In this document: piece by piece, positions 1 to 7,522 of the stretch
Numbering within the stretch: position 1 is the first letter of the stretch
Layout of the letters: the number at the start of each line of letters is the position of its first letter
Source: Actinomycetota bacterium
GTDB lineage: Bacteria; Actinomycetota; Acidimicrobiia; Acidimicrobiales; Ilumatobacteraceae
Assembly: GCA_009703975.1 (NCBI GenBank)
Contig: WLFB01000020.1
Location: 1 to 11,265 of the forward strand
Length of the DNA: 11,265 nt
Direction of reading: 5' to 3'
The notes under the pieces: model-generated
Database searches by the model: none
What the model was told of the DNA's origin: nothing
Seen by the model: only the letters and a program-made list of their open reading frames with translations
Made by a program: the position numbers and the translations under genes

Positions 1-180
1 TGGTACGCGTTGTTTAAGTGGCATCTGTCCACCTTCGAAACCACGAGCAACCGTGTTACGTGCGTATTGACCTTTTGTACCACGACCCGCGGTCTTGCCA
101 CCTTTACCACCTGTACCACGACCAACGCGCTTTGGCTTCTTGCGTGATCCGTAGCGTGGCCCAATTTCGTCAACGCGCAT
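1..180 (-). CDS. rplO: 50S ribosomal protein L15, N-terminal part (cut by window edge)
   Basis: L15 is a late-assembly protein of the large ribosomal subunit that binds 23S rRNA. The first 60 codons are visible, from ATG at 180 down to the window edge. The translation shows the Gly/Lys/Arg-rich N-terminus typical of L15, with [18 protein letters not shown] at residues 20-37 and the conserved GFEGGQMPL at 47-55. The start is supported by a Shine-Dalgarno AAGGAG, contained in the last codons of L30 and 7 bases from the ATG. Only two bases separate it from the L30 stop, as expected for coupled translation in the spc block. The remaining part, roughly the C-terminal half or more, and the usually following secY lie outside the window. 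Confidence 0.95.
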   Translation of the reverse strand, partial: MRVDEIGPRYGSRKKPKRVGRGTGGKGGKTAGRGTKGQYARNTVARGFEGGQMPLKQRVP

Positions 181-182
181 GA

Positions 183-449
183 TTATGCTCCTTTTCGATT
201 TACTTCAATGAGGTGAGGAACCCGAGCAATCATGCCGCGAATCTCAGGACGGTCTGGCAATGTGTTGACATCACCAATTTTGCGAAGCCCAAGCGCACGC
301 ATTGTTGCTTTTGTTTTTGGCATGATTCCGATTTGTGAGCGAACTTGCTTGACAACAACTGTCGGGCCCGTGTGCGTCTTGCGAGTTGCTTTCACTGCTG
401 GTGCTTTTTTTGCAACTTTCGGCGCTGCAGCCTTTTTAGTAACAGCCAT
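183..449 (-). CDS. rpmD: 50S ribosomal protein L30 with Lys/Ala-rich N-terminal extension
   Basis: L30 is a small 23S rRNA-binding protein of the large subunit. The recognisable core covers residues 29-86, with [11 protein letters not shown] at 31-41 and the helix region [16 protein letters not shown] at 46-61. The protein is 88 aa, against about 60 for typical bacterial L30. The excess is an N-terminal segment (residues 1-28) made mostly of Lys, Ala, Thr, Pro and Val. The start codon is ATG, 2 bases after the S5 stop, with GGAG 10 bases upstream. No ATG lies between the extension and the core (next Met is residue 43, inside the core), so the extension appears genuine. Position between S5 and L15 is the canonical spc order. 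Confidence 0.93.
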   Translation of the reverse strand: MAVTKKAAAPKVAKKAPAVKATRKTHTGPTVVVKQVRSQIGIMPKTKATMRALGLRKIGDVNTLPDRPEIRGMIARVPHLIEVNRKGA

Positions 450-451
450 GA

Positions 452-1108
452 TTATTTTGCTCCAAGACTTGAGATTGTTTTCTTACGCTCTGTGTATGCA
501 CGCAACATTCCTTTTGGAACGAAATCTTCCGCAGGTAAACCACGACGTTTGGCAACTTCATCTGGGCGCTGTAAGCCCTTAAGACCATTGATTGTTGCGC
601 GAGCAACGTTGATTGCATTCGACGAACCGAGAACTTTTGCAAGTACGTCTTTGATTCCAGCTTCTTCAAGAATAATTCTTGCTGCACCGCCTGCGATAAC
701 ACCGGTACCTGGCGCTGCTGGCTTGAGCATTACTCGACCGGCGCCATTAACACCAATCGTTGCGTGAGTGATTGTTGTTCCGGCGAGAGCAACATGAAAC
801 AGGTTTCGCTTAGCTTCTTCTGTGCCTTTTTGAATTGCCAAGGGAACTTCTTTTGCTTTGCCGTAGCCGAGACCAACGCGACCGTTACGATCACCAATTA
901 CGACGAGTGCGGTGAACGAGAATCGTCGACCACCTTTTACAACTTTGGCGACGCGGTTGATATGCACAACACGTGACTCACCGATTTCGCCAACTTTTGC
1001 CGGCGGACGAGGCTCGCGCTTTTCGCGTGGCTCACGACGGTCGCGGCGTTCGCGGCGATCGGTAACTTCTGCACCTGGAACTGCTGGAACTGGGGTGACG
1101 TTGCTCAT
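452..1108 (-). CDS. rpsE: 30S ribosomal protein S5
   Basis: S5 is a small-subunit protein that contacts 16S rRNA near the mRNA entry tunnel and affects decoding accuracy. After a long N-terminal extension (residues 1-45), the double-stranded RNA-binding-like domain starts around 46 ([20 protein letters not shown]) and continues to about 112. The C-terminal domain follows, with [23 protein letters not shown] spread over 119-141 and an S5 family pattern at [13 protein letters not shown] (140-152). The protein is 218 aa, longer than the 167 aa of the E. coli protein, because of an Arg/Glu/Pro-rich head and a short tail. ATG follows the L18 stop directly (TAA then ATG), with GGAG six bases upstream inside the last L18 codons. 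This layout predicts coupled translation. Confidence 0.97.
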   Translation of the reverse strand: MSNVTPVPAVPGAEVTDRRERRDRREPREKREPRPPAKVGEIGESRVVHINRVAKVVKGGRRFSFTALVVIGDRNGRVGLGYGKAKEVPLAIQKGTEEAKRNLFHVALAGTTITHATIGVNGAGRVMLKPAAPGTGVIAGGAARIILEEAGIKDVLAKVLGSSNAINVARATINGLKGLQRPDEVAKRRGLPAEDFVPKGMLRAYTERKKTISSLGAK

Positions 1109-1477
1109 TTAGAACTCCAAGCCTTCTTCTCGAGCAGCCTGCGCTGCTGCTGCGATACGACCGTGGTACAAAAATCCACCGCGATCATAAACAACTTTCG
1201 TGATTCCGATTAGTTTTGCGCGTTGCGCAACTGCTTTACCGACACGTGCTGCGGCTTCAACTGTTGCGCCCGAACCAGCTTTTCGCAAGTCGGCTTCAAG
1301 TGAAGATGCTGCGGCAATTGTGCGACCTGCATCATCATCGATTAACTGCGCCGATAGGTGCTTATTGCTACGAAACACTGCCAAGCGTGGACGTTCGGCG
1401 GTGCCATGAATCTTCTTACGCACACGGCGTTGACGTCGCAATCGGCCCGAGTGTCGTTTTTCTGCTGTGCTAGTCAT
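1109..1477 (-). CDS. rplR: 50S ribosomal protein L18
   Basis: L18 binds 5S rRNA and helps attach it to the large subunit in the central protuberance. The 122-aa protein starts with a basic segment (residues 7-26, [12 protein letters not shown] at 12-23). It then has the family pattern [20 protein letters not shown] at 29-48 and ends with [32 protein letters not shown] sequence (95-122), the standard L18 C-terminus. Length is normal. The start is ATG at 1477, 28 bases after the L6 stop, with GGAG 11 bases upstream. The stop codon abuts the S5 start. Confidence 0.97.
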   Translation of the reverse strand: MTSTAEKRHSGRLRRQRRVRKKIHGTAERPRLAVFRSNKHLSAQLIDDDAGRTIAAASSLEADLRKAGSGATVEAAARVGKAVAQRAKLIGITKVVYDRGGFLYHGRIAAAAQAAREEGLEF

Positions 1478-1505
1478 AAAAGTTGAGTCTCCAATTTTCT
1501 TCTAG

Positions 1506-2048
1506 TTACTTCTTGCCGGTCTTGCCGGCCTTACGTCGTACACGCTCATTCAAGTAGCGAACACCTTTGCCCTTGTAAGGCTCTGGCTTGCGCATGTTGC
1601 GAATGTTTGCAGCAACTTGACCAACAACTTCTTTGTCATTGCCTCTGACGACAATTTTTGTCTGTGCAGTCACTTCAAATGTGATGCCGTCTGGCGCTGT
1701 GTAAACAATCGGATGTGAAAAACCCAGAGCAAGTTTCAACTTGTTTGGCCCTTGCGCTTCAGCGCGATAACCGACTCCTTGAATGTCTAGTTCTTTTGTG
1801 TAACCGTCGGTTACACCGATGATCATATTCGACAACAAAGTACGTGTTAATCCGTGACGTGACCTTGAATCTCGCTCGTCATTTGCTCGCTCGACTACCA
1901 AGTTGTTTTCTTCGCGACGTGCCGAAACACCAACTGGAATTTCACGTTTGAGACTGCCCTTTGGTCCCTTAATTGTGACGGCTGCACCTGCGATCGTAAT
2001 TTCAACCCCAGTTGGCACTGCGATTGCAGATTTTCCTATGCGTGACAT
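1506..2048 (-). CDS. rplF: 50S ribosomal protein L6
   Basis: L6 is a two-domain 23S rRNA-binding protein at the base of the L7/L12 stalk, near the factor-binding site. The translation opens with [17 protein letters not shown], the usual L6 N-terminus. It carries [14 protein letters not shown] in the middle and the signature [10 protein letters not shown] near residues 156-165, then a Lys/Arg-rich tail. The length from this start is 180 aa, normal for the family. An in-frame upstream ATG exists at 2105, but it would overlap S8 and add 19 residues without family similarity. ATG at 2048 has GGAG seven bases upstream and is preferred. It lies 25 bases after the S8 stop. Confidence 0.97.
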   Translation of the reverse strand: MSRIGKSAIAVPTGVEITIAGAAVTIKGPKGSLKREIPVGVSARREENNLVVERANDERDSRSRHGLTRTLLSNMIIGVTDGYTKELDIQGVGYRAEAQGPNKLKLALGFSHPIVYTAPDGITFEVTAQTKIVVRGNDKEVVGQVAANIRNMRKPEPYKGKGVRYLNERVRRKAGKTGKK

Positions 2049-2055
2049 TAAATGG

Positions 2056-2059
2056 CTCC
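2056..2059 (-). promoter_or_regulatory. Ribosome binding site that fixes the L6 start
   Basis: On the minus strand GGAG lies seven bases before ATG at 2048, between the S8 stop and the L6 start. It supports the family-consistent start over the longer in-frame alternative at 2105. Confidence 0.7.
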
Positions 2060-2073
2060 GTTCGACTCTTGAC

Positions 2074-2475
2074 TTACCACACGAAACACATGACTTCGCC
2101 ACCAACGTTGCGCTTGCGCGCTTCGCGGTCGGTCATGAGTCCGTGACTTGTTGAAAGAACTGCTACACCCAGACCACCAAGAACGCGAGGCACTTCTGTT
2201 GCTCCACGATAAACCCGAAGTCCAGGTGTCGAAATACGTTTGATACCTGAAATTGTTCGTTGACGATCTTCGCCGTACTTCATGCTGATCTTGAGCACTT
2301 TTCCAGGACCTTGATCGTCTTGTGCGATTGAATAATCGGCGATGAAACCTTCTCGCTTTAGAACTTCGGCGAGTGCAGATTTTTGTTTAGAAGCAGGCAT
2401 CATCACTTCGTCTCGCATCGCGACGTTTCCGTTGCGAATGCGTGTGAGCATGTCGGCGATTGGGTCAGTCATCAT
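2074..2475 (-). CDS. rpsH: 30S ribosomal protein S8
   Basis: S8 is a primary 16S rRNA-binding protein, and in E. coli it is also the translational repressor of the spc operon. The 133-aa translation begins with [15 protein letters not shown] (residues 3-17), the classic S8 N-terminus. It ends with the family signature [21 protein letters not shown] at 108-128 and CFVW. The length is normal. The first two codons are both ATG (2475 and 2472), and either could be used. No strong Shine-Dalgarno is visible, only AAGG at about 17 bases, inside the end of S14. With a gap of 6 bases, translation may depend on ribosomes arriving from S14. Whether S8 autoregulates here cannot be told from the sequence. 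Confidence 0.97.
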   Translation of the reverse strand: MMTDPIADMLTRIRNGNVAMRDEVMMPASKQKSALAEVLKREGFIADYSIAQDDQGPGKVLKISMKYGEDRQRTISGIKRISTPGLRVYRGATEVPRVLGGLGVAVLSTSHGLMTDREARKRNVGGEVMCFVW

Positions 2476-2481
2476 GACGGT

Positions 2482-2667
2482 TTACCAACTTGCCTTTGTG
2501 ATACCAGGGATCTCACCAGCGTGTGCAAGTTCGCGGAAACAGATACGGCATAGTCCGAATTTCTGATATACCGCGCGCACGCGACCGCATCGTTGGCAAC
2601 GTGTATAGCCACGCACCTTGAACTTAGGCTTTCGCGCTGCTTTGATCATGAGTGATTTTTTTGCCAT
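2482..2667 (-). CDS. rpsN: 30S ribosomal protein S14, type Z (zinc-binding)
   Basis: S14 sits in the head of the small subunit near the A and P sites. At 61 aa this is the short zinc-binding form. Two Cys-x2-Cys pairs, C24/C27 (TRCQRCGR) and C40/C43 (GLCRICFRE), should bind one Zn2+. The C-terminal [11 protein letters not shown] is the invariant end of this protein family. Many bacteria also have a longer Cys-less S14 for zinc shortage, and this window does not show one. The start is ATG at 2667, 36 bases after the L5 stop, the largest gap in the cluster, with GGAG 11 bases upstream. Confidence 0.98.
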   Translation of the reverse strand: MAKKSLMIKAARKPKFKVRGYTRCQRCGRVRAVYQKFGLCRICFRELAHAGEIPGITKASW

Positions 2668-2703
2668 ATTAAGTAGGTCTCCGATGTTCCTGTGACTCTG
2701 CGA

Positions 2704-3312
2704 CTATTTCTTTTTGATTTTCTTGGCTTTGGTTACTGAAGTTGGTTCTTCGCCTTTACGAAATGGAAAACCAAACGCATCAAGTAATGCTTTGCCAGAG
2801 AGATCGTCTTTAGCGGTGGTCACGATTGTTATGTCCATGCCACGTGGTGCGTCAACTTGCTCAACTCGAACTTCCATAAACATGAGTTGCTCAGTTAGTC
2901 CGAATGTGTAATTACCGTTTCCATCCCATGATCTGCCGGACAAACCGCGGAAGTCACGAATTCGAGGAATCGCCACCGACAACAAACGATCGAAAAACTC
3001 CCACATTCGGTCGCCACGCATCGTGACTTTGCACCCAATTGGTTGATCTTCACGAAGTTTGAACGATGCAATCGCGATACGCGACTTGGTAATCAACGGC
3101 TTTTGGCCAGATATCGCGGTGAGGTCAGCGACTGCGCCATCAAGCAGCGATGCTTGTTGCGTTGCTCGGCCAACACCCATGTTGATCACGATTTTTGAAA
3201 TCGTTGGAACCTGCATTGGATTTGTTAACTCCAACTGCTTCTTCAGGTCTTCACGAACTGTGTTTAGATAGTGCGCTTTCATGCGCGGCATAGCAACAGT
3301 TTTAGTTGTCAT
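2704..3312 (-). CDS. rplE: 50S ribosomal protein L5
   Basis: L5 binds 5S rRNA and forms part of the central protuberance, touching the P-site tRNA. Family sequence is clear: [16 protein letters not shown] at 33-48, the block [20 protein letters not shown] at 84-103 followed by [20 protein letters not shown], and [14 protein letters not shown] at 157-170. The protein is 202 aa, against 179 in E. coli. The additions are about 8 residues at the N-terminus and a Lys-rich tail (187-202). In the region where most L5 proteins have a Phe-Pro-Glu-Ile motif, this one reads FMEV (145-148). The start ATG shares one base with the L24 stop (TAATG), so re-initiation is likely. Downstream Met codons at residues 8 and 11 are possible alternative starts. 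Confidence 0.96.
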   Translation of the reverse strand: MTTKTVAMPRMKAHYLNTVREDLKKQLELTNPMQVPTISKIVINMGVGRATQQASLLDGAVADLTAISGQKPLITKSRIAIASFKLREDQPIGCKVTMRGDRMWEFFDRLLSVAIPRIRDFRGLSGRSWDGNGNYTFGLTEQLMFMEVRVEQVDAPRGMDITIVTTAKDDLSGKALLDAFGFPFRKGEEPTSVTKAKKIKKK

Positions 3313-3314
3313 TA
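3310..3314 (-). promoter_or_regulatory. TAATG stop-start junction, L24 to L5
   Basis: The L24 stop TAA and the L5 start ATG share a single base. This arrangement usually means that the terminating ribosome re-initiates, which keeps L24 and L5 synthesis in step. Confidence 0.6.
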
Positions 3315-3614
3315 GATTTCTGCTCCGGTGCTTTTAGCAATACGAACTTTCTTACCTTTTTTATCGATCTTGTAACCAATCTTTGACGGCTTGCCACCTT
3401 GGTCAAACATCACATTTGATGCATGAATCGGCATTGGCTTGTCGATGATTTCGCTCTTTGTGTTTTGCCCACGCGCAACTGAGTGGCGCTTTGCAACATT
3501 GACATTGTCAATAATTACTTTGCCCTTGGCAGGTAGCACAGCCGAGATGACACCCTTGGCGCCTTTATCTTTGCCAGCGATCACGATTACGCTGTCACCT
3601 TTTTTGAACTTCAT
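3312..3614 (-). CDS. rplX: 50S ribosomal protein L24
   Basis: L24 is an early assembly protein that binds the 5' domain of 23S rRNA, close to the peptide exit tunnel. A KOW motif occupies the N-terminus ([18 protein letters not shown], residues 4-21). [20 protein letters not shown] (38-57) and [11 protein letters not shown] (60-70) are typical of the family. The length from ATG at 3614 is 100 aa, normal. An in-frame ATG seven codons upstream would overlap L14 and add MPRRCCD, which is not family-like. The chosen start has an excellent ribosome binding site, GGAGGTG, seven bases upstream, and is one base from the L14 stop. Confidence 0.96.
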   Translation of the reverse strand: MKFKKGDSVIVIAGKDKGAKGVISAVLPAKGKVIIDNVNVAKRHSVARGQNTKSEIIDKPMPIHASNVMFDQGGKPSKIGYKIDKKGKKVRIAKSTGAEI

Positions 3615-3615
3615 G

Positions 3616-3984
3616 TCACAACACCTCCGGGGCAAGCGAAATAATTCGCATGAACTTCTTGTCGCGCAATTCTCGACCTACTGGGCCGAAGATTCGAGTT
3701 CCGCGTGGAGTGAGATCATCTTTGATCAACACTGCTGCGTTTTCATCGAATTTGATGTAGCTGCCGTCTGGTCGGCGCTTTTCTTTGGCCACGCGCACAA
3801 CGACACAACGCACTACTTCACCCTTTTTAACGGCGGCGCCAGGGATTGCATCTTTTACCGTGCCAATAAATACGTCACCGATTGATGCATAACGACGGCG
3901 AGTACCACCGAGCACCTTGATCACTAGTACTTCACGTGCGCCACTGTTGTCAGCTACACGAAGTCGGGTTTCTTGTTGAATCAC
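3616..3984 (-). CDS. rplN: 50S ribosomal protein L14
   Basis: L14 binds 23S rRNA at the subunit interface, forms bridges with 16S rRNA, and is the docking site of the silencing factor RsfS in bacteria. The 122-aa length is exactly standard. Family blocks are clear: [19 protein letters not shown] at 1-19, [29 protein letters not shown] around 36-64 (the L14 signature region), and [20 protein letters not shown] from 95. The start codon is GTG, whose last two bases are the first two of the S17 stop (GTGA overlap). L14 conventionally opens the spc block. Here it is joined to S17 by overlap with no room for a separate promoter, so the S10 and spc blocks look like one transcript. Confidence 0.98.
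   Translation of the reverse strand: MIQQETRLRVADNSGAREVLVIKVLGGTRRRYASIGDVFIGTVKDAIPGAAVKKGEVVRCVVVRVAKEKRRPDGSYIKFDENAAVLIKDDLTPRGTRIFGPVGRELRDKKFMRIISLAPEVL
3622..3628 (-). promoter_or_regulatory. Strong ribosome binding site for L24
   Basis: GGAGGTG on the minus strand lies seven bases before the ATG at 3614, inside the final codons of L14. It is one of the best Shine-Dalgarno matches in the window and decides the L24 start against the in-frame ATG at 3635, which lies upstream of it. Confidence 0.75.
3981..3984 (-). promoter_or_regulatory. GTGA overlap joining S17 and L14 (S10/spc junction)
   Basis: The GTG start of L14 and the TGA stop of S17 overlap by four bases. This is the border where E. 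coli has a separate spc promoter. Here the overlap suggests translational coupling across the border and a shared transcript. Confidence 0.65.
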
Positions 3985-4262
3985 TTTGCACGCTCCAAGA
4001 TCTCAATTACACGCCAACGCTTTAACTTCGACATCGGACGAGTCTCCATGATGCGCACGCGATCGCCAATCTGAGCGTCGTTCGTTTCGTCGTGGGCGTA
4101 AAATTTCTTGGTCCGGGTGATGAACTTTTCGTACTTTTGGTGACGAATGCGCTCAACGATCGCAATCACGATCGTCTTGTTCATTTTGTTAGACACGACA
4201 ACGCCCTCTCGCGACTTGCGAATATTGCGCTCTGGTGTTGTTGAACTGGTTGTATCGCTCAT
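3981..4262 (-). CDS. rpsQ: 30S ribosomal protein S17
   Basis: S17 is a primary 16S rRNA-binding protein with an OB fold. Family sequence starts at about residue 15: [21 protein letters not shown], then [20 protein letters not shown] (57-76) and [16 protein letters not shown]. From ATG at 4262 it is 93 aa, slightly long because of a Ser/Thr-rich head of about 14 residues ([14 protein letters not shown]). An alternative GTG start at 4274 would overlap the L29 stop as GTGA, adding four residues (97 aa). I prefer the ATG because GGGA would sit almost on top of the GTG, whereas GTGAG lies a reasonable distance from the ATG. The choice is not certain. Confidence 0.9.
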   Translation of the reverse strand: MSDTTSSTTPERNIRKSREGVVVSNKMNKTIVIAIVERIRHQKYEKFITRTKKFYAHDETNDAQIGDRVRIMETRPMSKLKRWRVIEILERAK

Positions 4263-4270
4263 AGTTTTGC

Positions 4271-4489
4271 TCACTTCCCTGCAGCTTCTGCAGCAACAAT
4301 TTCACGTTCGCGAATCAACATGCTGATTCGGGCGATTTGGCGACGCGCTTTGGTAATCGCAGCAGTGTCATCAAGTTGACCTGTTGCATTTCGAAAACGC
4401 AAATTAAGTGCTTCTTGTTTTGTTGCACGCAGCTCTTCCACAAGTGTTGCGAGATCCATTTCGCGAAGTTCAGTTAGTTCACGTGCCAT
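4271..4489 (-). CDS. rpmC: 50S ribosomal protein L29
   Basis: L29 is a small helical protein next to the peptide exit tunnel, close to L23, and forms part of the surface where trigger factor and SRP dock. The 72-aa translation starts [20 protein letters not shown] and contains [18 protein letters not shown] and KARRQIARI, the standard L29 pattern of two antiparallel helices. An in-frame ATG at 4549 would overlap L16 and add 20 unrelated residues, so the start at 4489 is chosen. It is one base from the L16 stop with GAGG nine bases upstream. The C-terminus is slightly Ala/Glu-rich (VAAEAAGK). Confidence 0.95.
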   Translation of the reverse strand: MARELTELREMDLATLVEELRATKQEALNLRFRNATGQLDDTAAITKARRQIARISMLIREREIVAAEAAGK

Positions 4490-4490
4490 A

Positions 4491-4907
4491 TCAGATCGCC
4501 TCGTTTCGTGAAATGATGCGTGTTTTAATTGGCAACTTTTGCGCAGCACGGCTCAACGCCTGGTGAGCAGTCGCTGCAGTTGGATACGACAATTCGAACA
4601 ACACGCGACCTGGCTTGACTACGGCTACCCACAACTCTGGGTTGCCCTTACCCGAACCCATGCGAGTTTCAGCTGGCTTCTTGGTGACCGACTTATCTGG
4701 AAACACGTTGATCCAAACTTTTCCGCCACGCTTAATGTGACGAGTCATGGCGATACGAGATGCTTCAATCTGACGTGCAGTTATCCAACCTGGTTCAAGA
4801 GCCTGAATACCGTACTCGCCGAAAGCAAGTTCGTTGGCGCCCTTTGAGACACCAGCCATGCGACCGCGATGCTGTTTTCGGTGTTTAACTTTGCGTGGTT
4901 CTAACAT
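4491..4907 (-). CDS. rplP: 50S ribosomal protein L16
   Basis: L16 organises the A-site region of the large subunit and contacts tRNA and several antibiotics' binding regions. The 138-aa length is normal. Family blocks are [19 protein letters not shown] at 1-19, [22 protein letters not shown] at 30-51, the signature RRGGK-like [19 protein letters not shown] (54-72), and [20 protein letters not shown] (78-97). Met1 is at 4907, six bases after the S3 stop, with GAGGA ten bases upstream inside the last S3 codons. It is followed by L29 with a one-base gap. Confidence 0.98.
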   Translation of the reverse strand: MLEPRKVKHRKQHRGRMAGVSKGANELAFGEYGIQALEPGWITARQIEASRIAMTRHIKRGGKVWINVFPDKSVTKKPAETRMGSGKGNPELWVAVVKPGRVLFELSYPTAATAHQALSRAAQKLPIKTRIISRNEAI

Positions 4908-4913
4908 AATTGT

Positions 4914-5795
4914 TTAGTCCTCTCGCTTAAAGTGCGGAGTTTCGTGGCCATCGTGACTACGACGTTGAATATCTTCTTCTTCGTCGAGCAAGCGTTCAAA
5001 ATCTGGGTCAGCTTCTTTTACAAGAGGCACCAATGCAACGTCATCAATATCGGCTGGCTTTGGTCCGGCTGAAGTAACAACTTTTCGTGTGGCATCTGAG
5101 TGACCAGATGTCTCGCCAGCAGCCATTGCTGCTTCACGAGTTATGCGATCATCAGTTTGAGACTTGTAAGGAAGAATTTCACCCTTGTACAACCAAACTT
5201 TGATGCCGATTCGACCAGAAGTTGTCGCTGCTTCACGGAAGCCGTAATCAATGTTGGCACGAAGTGTGTGTAGCGGAACTCGACCTTCGCGATACCACTC
5301 GCGACGGCACATTTCTGCTCCGCCGAGTCGGCCCGAACATTGAACACGAATACCTTGCACACCTTGCTTCTGCGCGTTCTGAACTGCACGCTTCATCGCA
5401 CGACGGAAAGCAATTCGGTTCACAAGCTGATCGGCGACACCCTGGGCAACAAGCGCAGCATCAAGTTCTGCATCGCGAATTTCTGTGATGTTTAATTGCA
5501 CTTTGTTGTTGCCAGTAAGTTTTGTCAATCCGGCGCGAAGCTCTTCGGCTTTTTGGCCCTTGCGACCGATGACGATTCCTGGACGCGCAGTGTGCACGTC
5601 GATTCGAAGTTTGTCGCGGGTGCGCTCAATTTCGATTCGGCTAACAGCAGCATCAGAAAGTTGCACCTTGAGATAATCGCGAATCTTCCAGTCTTCAGTG
5701 AGGTATGCCTTGTAGTCCTTTGTACTGAACCACTTGCTCTTCCAGTCGGTGGTTACACCGAGGCGAAAGCCGTAAGGATTAATCTTCTGGCCCAT
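4914..5795 (-). CDS. rpsC: 30S ribosomal protein S3 with long acidic C-terminal tail
   Basis: S3 lines the mRNA entry site of the small subunit and contributes to mRNA unwinding. The N-terminus [22 protein letters not shown] is diagnostic. The type II KH domain holds the GxxG loop at 77-80 ([13 protein letters not shown]). The C-terminal S3 domain spans about 110-210, with [37 protein letters not shown] sequence (153-185) and [10 protein letters not shown] at 197-206. Total length is 293 aa, against 233 in E. coli. About 80 residues (211-293) are an extra tail, with a Ser/Ala/Thr-rich stretch and then an acidic stretch ([14 protein letters not shown], 266-279). ATG immediately follows the L22 stop with GGAG six bases upstream. 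Actinobacterial S3 proteins commonly carry such tails; this one is on the long side. Confidence 0.97.
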   Translation of the reverse strand: MGQKINPYGFRLGVTTDWKSKWFSTKDYKAYLTEDWKIRDYLKVQLSDAAVSRIEIERTRDKLRIDVHTARPGIVIGRKGQKAEELRAGLTKLTGNNKVQLNITEIRDAELDAALVAQGVADQLVNRIAFRRAMKRAVQNAQKQGVQGIRVQCSGRLGGAEMCRREWYREGRVPLHTLRANIDYGFREAATTSGRIGIKVWLYKGEILPYKSQTDDRITREAAMAAGETSGHSDATRKVVTSAGPKPADIDDVALVPLVKEADPDFERLLDEEEDIQRRSHDGHETPHFKRED

Positions 5796-6362
5796 TTAAT
5801 TCTCCGTCGCTGTTTCTGTTTCGGCATCAACTGGCGCATCTGCGTTTGCATTGGCGTCTGGTGCTGCTGCTTTTGATTTTTGTGAACGAGCGCGACTTGC
5901 TTCAACGCGATCACGGCGACGAGCTGATTCTGCCCCACCGCGTGACTCACTTTGTGTTTCGCGAATTGCAAGTGCTGCATCACTGAGTTTGTCTACGACG
6001 ATTGTGATGTGGCTTGTGCGTTTGAAAATTGCAGCTGAGCTACCTTTAGCGCGCGGACGGAAACGCTTGAGCGTTGGCCCGGCATCGGCGAAACATGCCT
6101 TGATGTAAAGCTCTTCGGCGTTTTGCTCAAAATTATTTGTTGCGTTAGCCACAGCCGACGCAAGCAACTTGCGCACGATGTGTGCCGAGTCACGATCTGT
6201 TAATCGCAACAAGTCATCGGCAGATTTGACGTCCATGCCGCGAACAAGATTTAAAACCACGCGAACCTTTGATGGTGACAGCCGAGCAAAACGCGTTGAA
6301 GCGCGAAACCCACTTGAAATACCAGCAACTCGTGTTGCTTCGTTTAGTTTTGGACCGGTCAT
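5796..6362 (-). CDS. rplV: 50S ribosomal protein L22 with long charged C-terminal tail
   Basis: L22 contacts all six 23S rRNA domains, and its extended beta-hairpin lines the peptide exit tunnel, where macrolide-resistance mutations occur. The core runs from about 20 to 125: [19 protein letters not shown] (27-45), [20 protein letters not shown] (66-85), and the hairpin region [20 protein letters not shown] (96-115) followed by TSHITIVV. The protein is 188 aa against 110 in E. coli. It has about 18 extra residues at the N-terminus and about 60 at the C-terminus. The tail is first basic ([17 protein letters not shown], 148-164), then Ala/Asp/Glu/Thr-rich to the end. ATG overlaps the S19 stop (ATGA). 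Confidence 0.96.
   Translation of the reverse strand: MTGPKLNEATRVAGISSGFRASTRFARLSPSKVRVVLNLVRGMDVKSADDLLRLTDRDSAHIVRKLLASAVANATNNFEQNAEELYIKACFADAGPTLKRFRPRAKGSSAAIFKRTSHITIVVDKLSDAALAIRETQSESRGGAESARRRDRVEASRARSQKSKAAAPDANANADAPVDAETETATEN
6359..6362 (-). promoter_or_regulatory. ATGA overlap joining S19 and L22
   Basis: The ATG of L22 and the TGA stop of S19 share four bases, the common arrangement for termination-dependent re-initiation. Confidence 0.6.
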
Positions 6363-6661
6363 GGTTTGCCTGCTGATGCCGCTGCTGCAGCTGCTGCTTT
6401 TTCTTGACTTTGGTGAAACTTAAATGTTCGAGTTGGTGAGAATTCGCCGAGTTTGTGCCCAACCATTGACTCACTGATATAAACCGGAATGTGCTTGCGT
6501 CCGTCGTGAACTGCGAATGTATGACCCAACATGTCTGGGATGATCGTGCTACGACGCGACCAAGTTTTGATGACCTTACGGTCTCCACTTGCGTTCATGG
6601 CGTCTAACTTTTTGAGAAGGTGCTCATCAACAAACGGACCTTTTTTAAGACTGCGTGACAT
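6359..6661 (-). CDS. rpsS: 30S ribosomal protein S19 with poly-Ala C-terminus
   Basis: S19 lies in the head of the small subunit, pairs with S13, and forms an inter-subunit bridge. The sequence [20 protein letters not shown] (1-20), [25 protein letters not shown] (33-57) and the signature region [21 protein letters not shown] (60-80) are unambiguous. Total length is 100 aa, against about 92 in E. coli. The extra end is QSQEK, seven consecutive Ala (89-95), then SAGKP. ATG at 6661 is three bases after the L2 stop with GAGG seven bases upstream. Most of the tail is encoded by repeated GCT/GCA codons. Confidence 0.97.
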   Translation of the reverse strand: MSRSLKKGPFVDEHLLKKLDAMNASGDRKVIKTWSRRSTIIPDMLGHTFAVHDGRKHIPVYISESMVGHKLGEFSPTRTFKFHQSQEKAAAAAAASAGKP

Positions 6662-6664
6662 TAT

Positions 6665-7501
6665 TTAACCTCGTGCCTTTCCGGATCGACGACGACGAAC
6701 AATCATTTGTTGCGACGACTTGTTCTTGTTACGAGTACGACGTTCTGGCTTACCCCATGGAGAAACCGGTGGACGACCACCAGAAGTTTTTCCTTCGCCA
6801 CCACCAAGTGGGTGGTCAACTGGGTTCATTACAACACCACGTGATTGTGGGCGAACACCCTTCCAACGATTACGACCGGCTTTACCAATTTTGATCTGCT
6901 CATGTTCTGAGTTTCCGATTTCACCAACTGTGGCGCGACAATCGATTGGAACACGACGCATTTCACTGGATGGCATTCGCAAAGTGGCGTACAAACCTTC
7001 TTTTGCAACTAGCTGAACTGCCATACCGGCTGAGCGAGCAATTTTGCCACCTTGACCAGGACGCATTTCAATGTTGTGAACAGTTGTACCTACTGGCATG
7101 AAACGAAGTGGCAAAGCATTGCCAACAACGATGTCCGCTTTTGGTCCGCTCTCTACACGCGCACCGACTTCAAGACCCTTTGGCGCAAGAATGTAGGACT
7201 TAGTTCCATCGTTGTAATGCAACAACGCAATACGACATGTGCGGTTCGGGTCATATTCAATTGCTGCTACTTTTGCACCGCACTCATCTTTGCCGCGCTT
7301 GAAGTCAACCATGCGATATTGCTGTTTATGTCCGCCACCTTGGTGGCGAGAAGTGATTCGACCATGAGCGTTACGACCACCGCGTGATGGCTTTGGTGCG
7401 AGCAACGACTTTTCTGGTGTCGTCTTAGTGATTTCACTGAAGTCAGAAACTGTCTGAAATCGACGGCCAGGGCTCGTCGGACGGCGTTTACGAATTGGCA
7501 T
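6665..7501 (-). CDS. rplB: 50S ribosomal protein L2
   Basis: L2 is needed for subunit association and for forming the peptidyl-transferase region. The 278-aa length is standard. Features seen are [15 protein letters not shown] at the N-terminus, [22 protein letters not shown] (39-60) with the RNA-binding fold around it, and the C-terminal signature [20 protein letters not shown] (223-242). His230 in that motif corresponds to the conserved His229 of E. coli, which is important for activity. The protein ends in a Lys/Arg-rich tail. Start is ATG, 21 bases after the L23 stop, with AAGGA ten bases upstream. Confidence 0.98.
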   Translation of the reverse strand: MPIRKRRPTSPGRRFQTVSDFSEITKTTPEKSLLAPKPSRGGRNAHGRITSRHQGGGHKQQYRMVDFKRGKDECGAKVAAIEYDPNRTCRIALLHYNDGTKSYILAPKGLEVGARVESGPKADIVVGNALPLRFMPVGTTVHNIEMRPGQGGKIARSAGMAVQLVAKEGLYATLRMPSSEMRRVPIDCRATVGEIGNSEHEQIKIGKAGRNRWKGVRPQSRGVVMNPVDHPLGGGEGKTSGGRPPVSPWGKPERRTRNKNKSSQQMIVRRRRSGKARG

Positions 7502-7522
7502 CTTGAGTCGGTCCTTACTTGA

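Noticed and set aside
232..1112. Plus-strand open frames opposite L30 and S5
   Set aside because: They lie wholly opposite conserved genes, have odd compositions, and have no ribosome binding sites or family features.
3439..3885. A 148-codon plus-strand open frame opposite L24 and L14
   Set aside because: It is long but mirrors two highly conserved genes, and its translation shows no recognisable domain.
6214..6588. A 124-codon minus-strand frame overlapping S19 and L22 in another frame
   Set aside because: It overlaps two certain genes in the same direction and has no family similarity.
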